Made by a program: the position numbers and the translations under genes. The notes under the pieces were generated by a model. That model saw only the letters and a program-made list of their open reading frames with translations, did no database searches and was not told the origin of the DNA. A stretch of 64,000 nt of DNA from Paraburkholderia fynbosensis (GTDB lineage: Bacteria > Pseudomonadota > Gammaproteobacteria > Burkholderiales > Burkholderiaceae), in NCBI RefSeq assembly GCF_902859935.1, contig NZ_CADIKI010000027.1:1-64000 (forward strand), in the 5' to 3' direction. Positions 44,709 to 53,365 of this stretch are shown here, piece after piece (the stretch's first letter is position 1; every line of letters starts with the position of its first letter).

Positions 44709-45019
44709 ACTGCCTCCGCAATTCATGTACACAAATTGTCTATCCGAGTGCAGCTGTCGCCCGGCAGCCCTTGCGTCATCGAGTGAAAGCGCGCTTTGGC
44801 GGAAGCGCTATTCACAAGATCCTTGCGTATTAGTTACGGAAAATGTTTCTCGTGGGAATACATATTAGAACGCTTTGTCTTCCATTGCGAGGTAAGAATT
44901 TCCCCCGCCATGACTATTACGCCAAAACACCCGCAAACGCCAGCCAAGTTCGTCGTGGAAATTTCGATGCGTTAATCTCGCTACTCAGGGTGATTAGCCT
45001 GTGCAGAGAACTCAGCCTG

Positions 45020-46039
45020 ATGACTTCCACCGATTGTCTTACGTCGGACGTGAATAAGCGTCGGAATGGACGAAAAGCGATGAAACACATTGGCCTTCTG
45101 GTTTTTCAGCACTGTTCGATGGCAACCACAGGAGCTATCGGCGACATATTTCGGCTTGCCAACGAGTTCGAGAAAGCCGGGGGCAAGGAACCGCCATATC
45201 GACTGTCCGTGTTGTCCGATGCGGGGGGGCTGGTGACCAGTTCGTCCAGCATCTCGATCTGGACGCAAAGTCTGCAGCGTTACAGCCTCGCCGATTTCCA
45301 CGCGTTCTTCGTAGCGTGCCGGGACGCGACCGAGACCGCGGAATCCAATGACCGCTTTCTTTCGTGGATCTCGCTTCAGGGGTCCATTGCATCGTTTCGT
45401 GTGCAGCAAGGCGCGAATCTGGCCGTCGTCTGCAGGAATCCATTGCAATCGACTGTGCCCATCTTTCTATTTGATGACAGCGGCAGCACTCGCGACGGCG
45501 GCGGTGTGAAGCCCACCGACCTGGCACTTTCCCAGATCGAACGCGACCTGGGTCCAGATACCGCGCGAAAGATCGGCCGCATTCTACAAACAGGCTACAC
45601 GGACCAGAACAAGTCGGAGCTGGACGATGCAAGCGTCACCACGACCACCGAAAAAGTCCGCGAGTCGGCACGCTGGATCAAGGAGAACTACAGTAAGGCG
45701 ATTTCAGTCGCTCAGGCGGCCGAGTCCGCGGCCATGAGCAAGCGCAATTTTCAGCGCCGCTTTAAATGCGAATTCGGTATGACGCCACTCGAGTATCTGT
45801 TGCGTACACGCTTCGAGATCGTATCCGCGATGTTGAGAAACACCGATTTGCCCGTCGACAAGATTGCGCGGCGCTGTGGCATGGGCGACGGCAATCGTTT
45901 GGGGCGACTGTTCAAGGAACGATACGGGATGTCCCCCACGCAATTTCGCGCCCGGCAACATTTCGAATCCGAACAGCGATATCTGGCGCCCGAGGAACAC
46001 TGGAACACCTCTACTGAGATTGTGCGAGAAGCCCCTTAG
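45020..46039 (+). CDS. AraC-family regulator with GlxA/DJ-1-like N-terminal domain
   Basis: The 339-aa protein has a GATase1/DJ-1-like domain (about 20-200: KHIGLLVFQHCSMATTGAIG; YRLSVLSDAGGLVTSSSS) and a C-terminal AraC double HTH (about 220-320: ISVAQAAESAAMSKRNFQRR; DKIARRCGMGDGNRLGRLFK; GMSPTQFR). No obvious nucleophilic Cys is kept in the first domain, so it is probably a sensor. ATG 45020 and ATG 45080 are both possible. It is divergent from the exopolysaccharide operon and 45 nt upstream of the TupA-like gene, making it a candidate regulator of the locus. Confidence 0.8.
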   Translation: MTSTDCLTSDVNKRRNGRKAMKHIGLLVFQHCSMATTGAIGDIFRLANEFEKAGGKEPPYRLSVLSDAGGLVTSSSSISIWTQSLQRYSLADFHAFFVACRDATETAESNDRFLSWISLQGSIASFRVQQGANLAVVCRNPLQSTVPIFLFDDSGSTRDGGGVKPTDLALSQIERDLGPDTARKIGRILQTGYTDQNKSELDDASVTTTTEKVRESARWIKENYSKAISVAQAAESAAMSKRNFQRRFKCEFGMTPLEYLLRTRFEIVSAMLRNTDLPVDKIARRCGMGDGNRLGRLFKERYGMSPTQFRARQHFESEQRYLAPEEHWNTSTEIVREAP

Positions 46040-46084
46040 GACTTTCAATGCCGCTTCGCGGTGCCGCCAGTTACGGATGGAAAC

Positions 46085-47092
46085 ATGACAACGATAAAGT
46101 CCGCACAGTACGACGGGGATGCCGCTGCATCCGTTGCAAGGCATAAGGGAGTCGCGTTGTCCGGAGATATGCCGGTCGACGTGCCACCACCGGTATTGGC
46201 CGATCCGTATCGGTTGCCTGAGCACCCCGTCTCGACGATCAGAAGACTCAAGGAAGCCGCGAAGTCCTTTCTGCCCGACTCTCTTTTTCTGAGTCTGTTG
46301 CATCATAAATGTATTGGCCGCTATCCCAATCTGCGTCGCCCCGCCACCTTCAACGAGAAGATCCTGCAACGCAGTCTCAGGCCGGATCCGCGCTACATCG
46401 GCTTGACCGACAAGCTTCTGGTTCGCGAATACATTGCCAGCAAGATAGGTGCGAAGCACCTGATACCTCTAATCGCGGCACCGGATGTGTTCACACGCGA
46501 AGTATTCGACGCGCTTCCGAGTGCTTTCGTGATGAAGGCGAATCACGGCAGCAGCTTCGTCGAGGTGGTGAGAAACAAGTCGGAAACATCGTTCGACGAG
46601 CTGCAGCGTCGCGCCGAGCAGTGGCTCGCAATCGACTTTTACAGCATTGCGCGAGAGCGGCACTATCGCACCATCGAGCCGCGTATCTTCTTCGAGCACC
46701 TGCTTCTCGACGCACGCGGCCAGATACCGGCAGACTTCAAGGTGCATTGTTTTGGTGGCCGGCAGGGACCGCCGATCATCTACATACTGGTGATATCGGA
46801 CAGATTCGGAAACGCGACGCATGGCGACGTGTACGACATCAACTGGAATCACCTCGACGTCGAGATCGGCTTTTACAAGCGGAGCGCCGCGCCGGCACCT
46901 CGCCCGGCGAACCTGGAAGCGGTACTGGACACCGCGATCGCCCTCTCTGAAGACTTCGATTACGTCCGCGTGGACCTGTACGCACCCGATAACCTGGTCT
47001 ACTTCGGCGAACTGACTTTCACACCTGGCGCGGGCGTATTACCATTCACGCCGGACAGGATCGACTACGAGTGGGGAAAGCTGCTGGCGTGA
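46085..47092 (+). CDS. TupA-like ATP-grasp protein
   Basis: The 335-aa soluble protein matches the TupA-like ATP-grasp group: TFNEKILQRSLRPD, TDKLLVREYIASKIGAKHLI, FVMKANHGSSFVEVV, PADFKVHCFGG and a C-terminal VRVDLYAP..VYFGELTFTPGAG that carries the metal-binding residues. TupA of Bacillus is linked to teichuronopeptide synthesis; relatives in exopolysaccharide loci probably ligate amino acids to the polymer. It seems co-transcribed with the AraC-type regulator. Function in this locus is inferred. Confidence 0.8.
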   Translation: MTTIKSAQYDGDAAASVARHKGVALSGDMPVDVPPPVLADPYRLPEHPVSTIRRLKEAAKSFLPDSLFLSLLHHKCIGRYPNLRRPATFNEKILQRSLRPDPRYIGLTDKLLVREYIASKIGAKHLIPLIAAPDVFTREVFDALPSAFVMKANHGSSFVEVVRNKSETSFDELQRRAEQWLAIDFYSIARERHYRTIEPRIFFEHLLLDARGQIPADFKVHCFGGRQGPPIIYILVISDRFGNATHGDVYDINWNHLDVEIGFYKRSAAPAPRPANLEAVLDTAIALSEDFDYVRVDLYAPDNLVYFGELTFTPGAGVLPFTPDRIDYEWGKLLA

Positions 47093-47247
47093 GTACGCGG
47101 CGAAAAATCACAAGTGCGGTTACGCGCCCGTTTGAGCGCACCATGGCAACGGCTTTCCCTTTGCGCCGCAGGGGGAATACCAGCTTATCGCCTGGACAAT
47201 GCCCTTCGGCCGCACTTCGCGCAAGCCCGAACCACCTTCTACTGCGA

Positions 47248-47955
47248 TCAAGCGGGCTCCATCCCGTTCTGCAACTTGGCGCCGTCGGCCTCGCGCGACG
47301 TCAGAAACGCTAGCAGCGCCCGCGCAGCCTCGCGCTGGGGCGTCGCGGCGCAGATCGCGGCCGCAAAGACGGTGATGGATTGCGCCTCGGGCGGCAATGC
47401 GCCGACCACGTCGATGCCCGGCAAGTGGATCAATTCACTCAGTTGCTGAAAACCCAGCGCGACCTCGCCCCGCGCGACCAATACCCCCACCGGGACGCCG
47501 GGCGGCGCCTGCACGATGCGCGGAGCAATGGTTTCCGCTATGCCCCAACGCTCGAACAACCGCTTCAGATGCGCTCCGCTAGGACCCGTCGAGTAGCCGA
47601 TGCCGCGGACGCTCAGAATGGCGTCGCGCAGCGCCGCTTCGGTACTGACGTCCGGCCGCCGTTGCCCTGCCGCCACCGCAATGGCAATGCCAGAGCGCGC
47701 AAGTGCAACCCGGCTTGCCGGATCGACCCGGCCGGCCGCCGCCAACCGGTCGAGCGCGTCCACCGCCAGCACGACGATATCGAATGATTCGCCTTCCTGA
47801 ATACGCCTTGCCGCATCGACACCGCCGACCGACTCAATCGCAACCGGCTGCCCCGCCAAGCGTTCGTATGCGGCGGCGAGTTCGGCCAGTACCAGGCGCG
47901 TAGCCATCGACGAGATGCCGGTGATCGGCGTGCGCACGGTTTGACCGCTGACCAT
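47248..47955 (-). CDS. ModA-like binding-fold protein without signal peptide
   Basis: The 235-aa protein has the type 2 periplasmic-binding fold of molybdate-type binding proteins (ITGISSMATRLVLAELAAAY; GESFDIVVLAVDALDRLAA; GYSTGPSGAHLKRLFERWGI; LGFQQLSELIHLPGIDVVG). The N-terminus has no signal sequence, so it should stay in the cytoplasm. No permease or ATPase adjoins. It lies 15 nt after ligK as the last gene of the 4-oxalomesaconate operon, suggesting a role in that pathway, perhaps sensing or handling a polycarboxylate intermediate. Confidence 0.78.
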   Translation of the reverse strand: MVSGQTVRTPITGISSMATRLVLAELAAAYERLAGQPVAIESVGGVDAARRIQEGESFDIVVLAVDALDRLAAAGRVDPASRVALARSGIAIAVAAGQRRPDVSTEAALRDAILSVRGIGYSTGPSGAHLKRLFERWGIAETIAPRIVQAPPGVPVGVLVARGEVALGFQQLSELIHLPGIDVVGALPPEAQSITVFAAAICAATPQREAARALLAFLTSREADGAKLQNGMEPA

Positions 47956-47970
47956 CTTTTGCCGCCCTCT

Positions 47971-48654
47971 TTAGTCTTTGTAACGCAATCCGGCCTGCTC
48001 CAGCGGCCCGCGCATGTTGTACATGTCCAGACCGAGCACGCCAGCGGCCAGCTTCGCGCGCTTCCCGGCTTCGTTCGCTTCGCGTGCAGCCGCTTTTTCG
48101 AGCACCAATTGCGCCGACGCCGCAGGCACCACCGCCACGCCGTCGTCATCTGCGACGACGACATCGCCTGGCGTGACCAGCGCACCCGCGCAGACCACGG
48201 GAATGTTTACCGAACCGAGCGTCGCCTTGACCGTGCCTTTCGCGGAAATCGCCTTGCTCCAGACCGGGAAGTTCATCTCCGTCAGCACGCTCACGTCGCG
48301 CACGCCTGCGTCGATGATCAATGCCTGAGCGCCGCGCGCCTTGAAGCTCGTCGCCAGCAGGTCGCCGAAATAGCCATCGGTGCAGTCGGTGGTCACCGCG
48401 GCCACGACGACGTCGCCCGGCCGGATCTGCTCGGCCGCGACGTGCAGCATCCAGTTATCGCCCGGCTGCAACAGCACGGTGACCGCGGTGCCGCTGGCGC
48501 GCGCGCCGACATAGATCGGCCGCATGTACGGCTTCAAGAGACCCGTGCGTCCCATTGCCTCGTGCACGGTTGCCGAGCCGAGCGCACCGAGTTTCCCGGC
48601 AACATCCGCGTCCGCGCGCGCGACGTTGCGATAGACGACTCCAAGTTCATACAT
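47971..48654 (-). CDS. ligK: 4-carboxy-4-hydroxy-2-oxoadipate aldolase (LigK/GalC)
   Basis: The 227-aa protein belongs to the class II HMG/CHA aldolase (RraA-like) family: ATVHEAMGRTGLLKPYMRPI, LHVAAEQIRPGDVVVAAVTTD, GYFGDLLATSFKARGAQALI with the Asp/Arg active-site region, and DAGVRDVS. It splits 4-carboxy-4-hydroxy-2-oxoadipate into pyruvate and oxaloacetate. Its gene follows ligJ after 2 nt, so they are translationally coupled. Confidence 0.9.
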   Translation of the reverse strand: MYELGVVYRNVARADADVAGKLGALGSATVHEAMGRTGLLKPYMRPIYVGARASGTAVTVLLQPGDNWMLHVAAEQIRPGDVVVAAVTTDCTDGYFGDLLATSFKARGAQALIIDAGVRDVSVLTEMNFPVWSKAISAKGTVKATLGSVNIPVVCAGALVTPGDVVVADDDGVAVVPAASAQLVLEKAAAREANEAGKRAKLAAGVLGLDMYNMRGPLEQAGLRYKD

Positions 48655-48656
48655 GA

Positions 48657-49682
48657 TTACTGTCCCTTCGATTTAAGCAACGCATCCAGACGCGGATAGA
48701 CTCGCCGCGCATTTCCTTCGTAGATTTTGTGACGCTCTTCTGCATCGACATGCGCCGCTTCGATATAGCGTTTCGTGTCGTCGAAATAGTGGCCCGTCTC
48801 GGGATCGATGCCACGCACCGCGCCAATCATTTCGCTCGCGAACAGAATGTTGTCGACGGGGATCACGCGGGTGAGCAGATCGATACCCGGCTGATGATAG
48901 ACGCAGGTGTCGAAGAAAATATTGTTGAGCAGATGATCCTTCAGCAACGGTTTTTTCAGCTCCTGTGCGAGTCCGCGGAAACGCCCCCAGTGATAGGGCA
49001 CCGCGCCGCCGCCGTGAGGAATCACAAAACGCAGCGTCGGAAAATCGCGGAACAGGTCCGACGTCAGGCACTGCATGAAGGCCGTCGTGTCCGCGTTCAG
49101 GTAGTGCGAGCCGGTGGTGTGAAAGCATGCGTTGCAGCTCGTGCTCACGTGGACCATCGCCGGAATGTCGTATTCGATCATCTTCTCGTAGATCGGATAC
49201 CAGTAGCGTTCCGACAGCGGCGGACTGGTCCAGTGACCGCCCGACGGATCGGGATTGAGATTGATCGCCACGTTGCCGTACTGCTCGACGCACTTGACCA
49301 GTTCCGGAATACACGTGGCGGTGTCGACGCACGGGCTTTGCGGCAACATCGCCGCCGGCACGAAGTGCTCGGGAAAGAGTTGGCTCACCCGATAGCACAA
49401 CTCATTGCAGATGGCGGCCCACGTACGGGAGATCTGCACGTCGCCGATGTGATGCGCCATAAAACTCGCACGCGGGCTGAAGATCGTCAGATCGAGGCCG
49501 CGCTCGCGCATCAGCTTCAACTGGTTGCTTTCGATCGAATCGCGCAGCTCGTCGTCGCTGATCCGCAATTCCGACGCTTTCGGCATCTCGGACGGGTTAT
49601 TGATGCCCGCGATCTGGCGGTTGCGCCACGACTCCAACGCTTTCGGCGCGGTAGTGTAGTGGCCGTGAATGTCGATAATCAC
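48657..49682 (-). CDS. ligJ: 4-oxalomesaconate hydratase (LigJ, amidohydrolase family)
   Basis: The 341-aa amidohydrolase-superfamily protein starts with the metal motif MIIDIHGHYTTAP. NQLKLMRERGLDLTIFSPRA, AINLNPDPSGGHWTSPPLSE, FVIPHGGGAVPYHWGRFRGL and NILFASEMIGAVRGIDP are characteristic of LigJ-type hydratases. It converts 4-oxalomesaconate to 4-carboxy-4-hydroxy-2-oxoadipate in the protocatechuate 4,5-cleavage and gallate pathways. The product feeds LigK immediately downstream. No ring-cleavage dioxygenase is in the window. Confidence 0.9.
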   Translation of the reverse strand: MIIDIHGHYTTAPKALESWRNRQIAGINNPSEMPKASELRISDDELRDSIESNQLKLMRERGLDLTIFSPRASFMAHHIGDVQISRTWAAICNELCYRVSQLFPEHFVPAAMLPQSPCVDTATCIPELVKCVEQYGNVAINLNPDPSGGHWTSPPLSERYWYPIYEKMIEYDIPAMVHVSTSCNACFHTTGSHYLNADTTAFMQCLTSDLFRDFPTLRFVIPHGGGAVPYHWGRFRGLAQELKKPLLKDHLLNNIFFDTCVYHQPGIDLLTRVIPVDNILFASEMIGAVRGIDPETGHYFDDTKRYIEAAHVDAEERHKIYEGNARRVYPRLDALLKSKGQ

Positions 49683-49762
49683 GGTCTCTCCTCAGAAAAT
49701 TGATTCGACCAGCGACGCGCCACGACAAAACTCGTGCGCGCCGCGTTTGCTTGGCTTGTCAC

Positions 49763-51136
49763 TCAGTGCGCGGTATTCGGGCTTGCCGTCGTCTCGCCGG
49801 CGCTCACGCGCTGACTCACGAGAATGGCGATCGCGGCCAGTGTAGCGGGGACCGAAAGCATCGCGAGAATCGCGCCGAACTGCCAGCCGAAGCCGAGCAG
49901 CGCGCCGCCGATCGCCGAGCCGAAAATGCTGCCGAAGCGGCCCATGCCGAGCATCCAGCTCACGCCAGTTGCCCGCGCCACGGTCGGATAGCGGCCTGGC
50001 GCATACGCGTTCAGACCGGTTTGCGCGCCGCTCATGCAGAAGCCCGCAGCAAACACCAGCAATGCCAGCGATGAAGACAATGCGCCGATGTAGCCCAACC
50101 CGAGCACGCACAGACCACCGCCCAGGTAAGCCGCGCTGATCACCGGCGCTGGCCGGACCTTGTCCATCACCCAGCCGACCAGAACCGCGCCGAGCGTGCC
50201 GCCGATCTGGAACATCGCCGTGATGTTGGCCGCCGCGGTGACGGTGAGACCCGCGTCCTTCATCAGCGTGGGCAGCCAGCCGGTCAACAGGTAGATCACG
50301 AGCAGGCCCATGAAATACGTGACCCACAGCGCGAGCGTCATCGAACCATAGCCTTGCGAGAACAGCACGCCGATCGGCTTGCGCGTCGGCAGCCGCGGTT
50401 CACTCGAAACGAACACTTCGTCACCGGCAAAGCGCGCGCCGCACACGCGGCCGAGCACCGAGCCGATACGCTTGGGCGATGCGCCACGCACGGCCAGCAA
50501 ACGGGCCGATTCCGGCAGCAGCCAGATCTGGAACGGGATCAACAGCAACGGCAGCGCACCGCCGAAAATCAGTACCGAGCGCCAGCCGTGAATCGGAATC
50601 AGCCAGCCGGCAGCGAAGCCGATCAACGCCGAGCCGAGGTTGAAGCCCGTGAACATGATCGTGATCAGCAATGCGCGCTTGCGTTGCGGTGCGTACTCGG
50701 ACAGCAGCGTCGTTGAGTTAGGCATCGCGGCCCCAAGACCGATGCCGGTCAGCAGTCGCAACAGCGCCATCGCGGTCGGCGTTTGCGTGAACGCGGTAGC
50801 AATCGTGAAAATGCCGAATAGAAACACCGACGTAATCAGCACCCACTTGCGCCCGATGCGATCCGACGCCGGTCCCGCTGTCAGTGCGCCGATCACCAGA
50901 CCGATCGGCGCCGCACTCATCACGAGGCCGAATGCGGGGCGCGAAATGCCCCAGTCGTGAATGATGGAAGGCGCGATGAATCCCATGATGGCGACGTCCA
51001 TGCCGTCGGCCGTCACGATCAGAAAGCACAGCGCGACCAATAGCCACTGGTAGGCCGAGATCGACCGTTCGTCGATGAACGCCTTGATATCAATTCTCTT
51101 ACCGCTCGTCATTGCGCTTGTCATTCCGCTTGTCAT
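49763..51136 (-). CDS. MFS aromatic acid:H+ symporter of the gallate/protocatechuate operon
   Basis: The 457-aa AAHS-family carrier has about 12 membrane segments, TADGMDVAIMGFIAPSI in TM1 and the loop motif GPASDRIGRKW. It lies 80 nt upstream of ligJ in the same direction, so import of gallate, protocatechuate or a related acid is likely. Three Met codons (MTSGMTSAMTSG, from an imperfect 12-bp repeat) compete as starts; the first, at 51136, follows GGAGA. A further open extension to 51205 is ignored. Confidence 0.87.
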   Translation of the reverse strand: MTSGMTSAMTSGKRIDIKAFIDERSISAYQWLLVALCFLIVTADGMDVAIMGFIAPSIIHDWGISRPAFGLVMSAAPIGLVIGALTAGPASDRIGRKWVLITSVFLFGIFTIATAFTQTPTAMALLRLLTGIGLGAAMPNSTTLLSEYAPQRKRALLITIMFTGFNLGSALIGFAAGWLIPIHGWRSVLIFGGALPLLLIPFQIWLLPESARLLAVRGASPKRIGSVLGRVCGARFAGDEVFVSSEPRLPTRKPIGVLFSQGYGSMTLALWVTYFMGLLVIYLLTGWLPTLMKDAGLTVTAAANITAMFQIGGTLGAVLVGWVMDKVRPAPVISAAYLGGGLCVLGLGYIGALSSSLALLVFAAGFCMSGAQTGLNAYAPGRYPTVARATGVSWMLGMGRFGSIFGSAIGGALLGFGWQFGAILAMLSVPATLAAIAILVSQRVSAGETTASPNTAH

Positions 51137-51787
51137 CAGATTTCTCCTGTCTCCTTTTCTGGTCTTATTGCGCGGCCGAAGCTCGTGGCTTCGCGCTCTC
51201 GTCAATCGCGCTTGCCGTCATGTGGGTGCCTTGCCTACCTTCCCCAAATGAGCCGGTCTGAAGGTAGCGGTTCGGGCTCCGGCGTCAAAAGGGCGGGTTA
51301 ACCAGATGTGTGAGCGGAGTATCCGGGTTTTGGTTGTTCCGCATAGCATCGCCGGAAACCGAGAAACGCCCTCATAAGCCCTTTGAATAAGGCTCGAACG
51401 CGATCCGGTAGCCGCTGGAGACGGCCTCGCCCGACGCCCTTGCAAGCACCCCTCGATAAATAGAACAGATAACTCGGGAACGAAGTCGCATAGAACGGCG
51501 GATGGGCCGATGCTTTTCGCCGCACTCTTCCTTTCTTCATATCGCGATGAAGCGAGGCTTTCGCTATCGGTCGCCGTTTTGCGCATGGTCACGTTATGCC
51601 GCACGAATGATTGAGGAACAAACAGGTCGACGATCTGGAGACGTCTTTGCGAACCGAAGTATTAAAAGAGGAGAGGGGAATTGATGAAAACAAACAGGCA
51701 ATCCGCCAATCGCGGGTACGTCATGCGGTCACGATGCTCGCGGGCGGTTCTGATGATCGAGGAAGAAAACCAATCAAGGAGGCAAGC
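51137..51787. other. Divergent spacer between the gallate operon and the tannase remnant
   Basis: Promoters for both directions should lie here, but none is clear. No gene is recognised except a 35-codon frame at its right end. Longer open frames on the minus strand (51218-51604) have no meaningful content. Confidence 0.5.
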
Positions 51788-51791
51788 GTGA
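51684..51791 (+). CDS. Possible 35-aa leader peptide before the tannase remnant
   Basis: A short frame begins with ATG 51684 after a strong AGGAGAGGGG and ends with TGA overlapping the GTG start at 51788. The product (MKTNRQSANRGYVMRSRC...) is basic and unlike known proteins. The overlap would couple translation to the next gene. It may equally be chance. Confidence 0.3.
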   Translation: MKTNRQSANRGYVMRSRCSRAVLMIEEENQSRRQA

Positions 51792-53160
51792 GAACTCAGC
51801 AATCTTTCGGGCTGCTTGCGCGCGTTCATGCGCGCACGGCCTCGCTGCTGACCCTGGCCGTCTCGTGACGGCAGCGACCGACATGGGCCACACGGGTCAG
51901 GACACGAGCTGGTCCTCGGATGCGCAGAAGCAGGCCGACTTTGCCTATCGCGGTCAGCACACCACGACGCTCACGGCGGAGAAGCTCATCAAGGCCTATT
52001 ACGGGCAGGCGCAGAAGTACTCGTACTTCATTGGCTGCTCCGACGGCGGCCGCGAAGCGCTGATGGCCGCGCAACGCTACGCGACCGATTACAACGGCAT
52101 CGTCGCCGGCGCACCGGCTGCTCACTTGCAGATCCAGAACTCGCTGTATCACGGCTGGAGCGTGCAATCGAACAGCACGACCGGCAATACCTCGGCAACG
52201 CCGTGCTTTACGCCGACAAGGCGCACGTGCTGCACAAGGCCGTCGTGGCCGCATGCGGCGCGAGCGGCGCGGCCGACGGCCTGCTGGCGGATCCGCGCAC
52301 CTGTCACTTCGATCCGGCAACGATCCAGTGCGCGAACGGCGCGACCAGCACCGCCAACTGCCTGAGCGCGGCAGAAGTCGCCGCTGCCACGAAGATCTAC
52401 AGCGGCCCGACGGATGCCACGACCGGTGAACGCATGCTGGCCGGTTCGCCGCAGTACGGTTCGGAAGCCAACTGGGTCCGCGTCGAAGGGCCGACGACGA
52501 ACTCGACGGACGCCCCCGTGAAGACCACGGGTCTGTTCAGCTACAACATCGTGACCGGCGCATACAACCTGGTCTTCACGGGTTCGCCGAGCATGCCGAA
52601 CATCGACACGTCCGGCTATCACGACGCGAGTTTCTACACGAGCTTTCTGCAGGCCAACCACCCGCTCAACGATGCGACCAATCCGACCTGTCCGCATTCA
52701 GGAGCGCCGGCGGCAAGCTGATCCTGTGGCACGGCTGGGCCGACCAGCACATCTCGCCGCTCTTCACGATCGCTTACTACGAGGCGATGCAAAGCACGAT
52801 GGGCGAGTCGAGCGTGAGCGATTTCGCACGGCTGTACGTGGTGCCGGGGGTCGCCCATTGCGGCGGCGGCGAGGGCTTCCCGAACATCGATCTGGTCTCG
52901 CAGGTAACTGGCTGGGTCGAGCAGGCGAAGGCGCCGAATTCGGTCATGACGTATCAAACCGATTCGAACAACGCCGTGACCGCGTCGCGCCCCGTGTACC
53001 CGCATCCGGCGGTGGCCAGATACACGGGTTCCGGCGACTGGCACAGCGCCGCCAACTACACGCAAGGCGCACCGCTGTATACCGCGAAGACGCTTGCGTG
53101 GGCCGGCGCAGTTTCCACAAGCCCTATACGCCGAAGACGCAAGGTGTCGCGGCGCCTTAA
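51788..53160 (+). pseudogene. Tannase/feruloyl esterase-family gene, broken
   Basis: GTG 51788 follows a perfect AAGGAGG and starts an export signal (VRTQQSFGLL...LLTLAVS) that ends at a stop. The sequence resumes deep in the enzyme at TAATDMGHTGQDTSW, so about 100 or more codons are missing. The catalytic Ser motif GCSDGGREALMAAQRY is intact. Frame then shifts near 52200 (to LYADKAHVLHKAV), near 52682 (to DLSAFRSAGGKLILWHGWAD) and near 53110 (to FHKPYTPKTQGVAAP, stop 53160). The lid domain and the catalytic His region VVPGVAHCGGGEGF are readable. Intact relatives release gallate or ferulate from plant esters in the periplasm or outside. Confidence 0.88.
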
Positions 53161-53253
53161 GCCGCTTGCCCGTAGCAACCCAGACGGCCAGCCCCTGCGA
53201 GGCTGGCCGCTCGCCGGGCGGAGCAAGCCCGGCGATGCGTCGCGAAATCCAAT

Positions 53254-53289
53254 AAAAAATGGCGGCTCCAACCGGAGCCGCCATTTTTT
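53254..53289. terminator. Strong bidirectional terminator
   Basis: A 16-bp perfect stem, AAAAAATGGCGGCTCC (53254-53269) with GGAGCCGCCATTTTTT (53274-53289), surrounds a 4-nt loop. It has T6 on both strands. It separates the tannase remnant from the convergent cytochrome c gene. Confidence 0.95.
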
Positions 53290-53365
53290 GTTTACCGCAT
53301 GGCGCCATACTTCTATGGACCGCTTTACCGCTCATCCCGAGCGGCTGCGCATCGTGAAGCGCGCA

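Larger units (their letters stand above)
43737..45019. other. 1.28-kb non-coding control region with lower GC and inverted repeats
   Basis: No intact gene is visible between the divergent kinase and AraC-type genes. The part from about 44560 to 44900 is clearly more A/T-rich than the rest of the window. It holds ATTGCAG-N16-CTGCAAT (44635-44664) and TCAGTGC-N8-GCACTGA (44687-44708). On the minus strand, 44437-44099 reads in one frame as three short pieces separated by stops; the middle one has a hydrophobic helix, so it may be a small decayed membrane-protein gene. Promoters of the exopolysaccharide operon must lie here, but I could not fix them. Confidence 0.55.

Noticed and set aside
51788..53160. 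Frameshifts in the tannase gene as sequencing errors
   Set aside because: Cannot be excluded for each single-base shift, but the missing N-terminal part between signal peptide and catalytic domain is a true deletion, so the gene is broken regardless.
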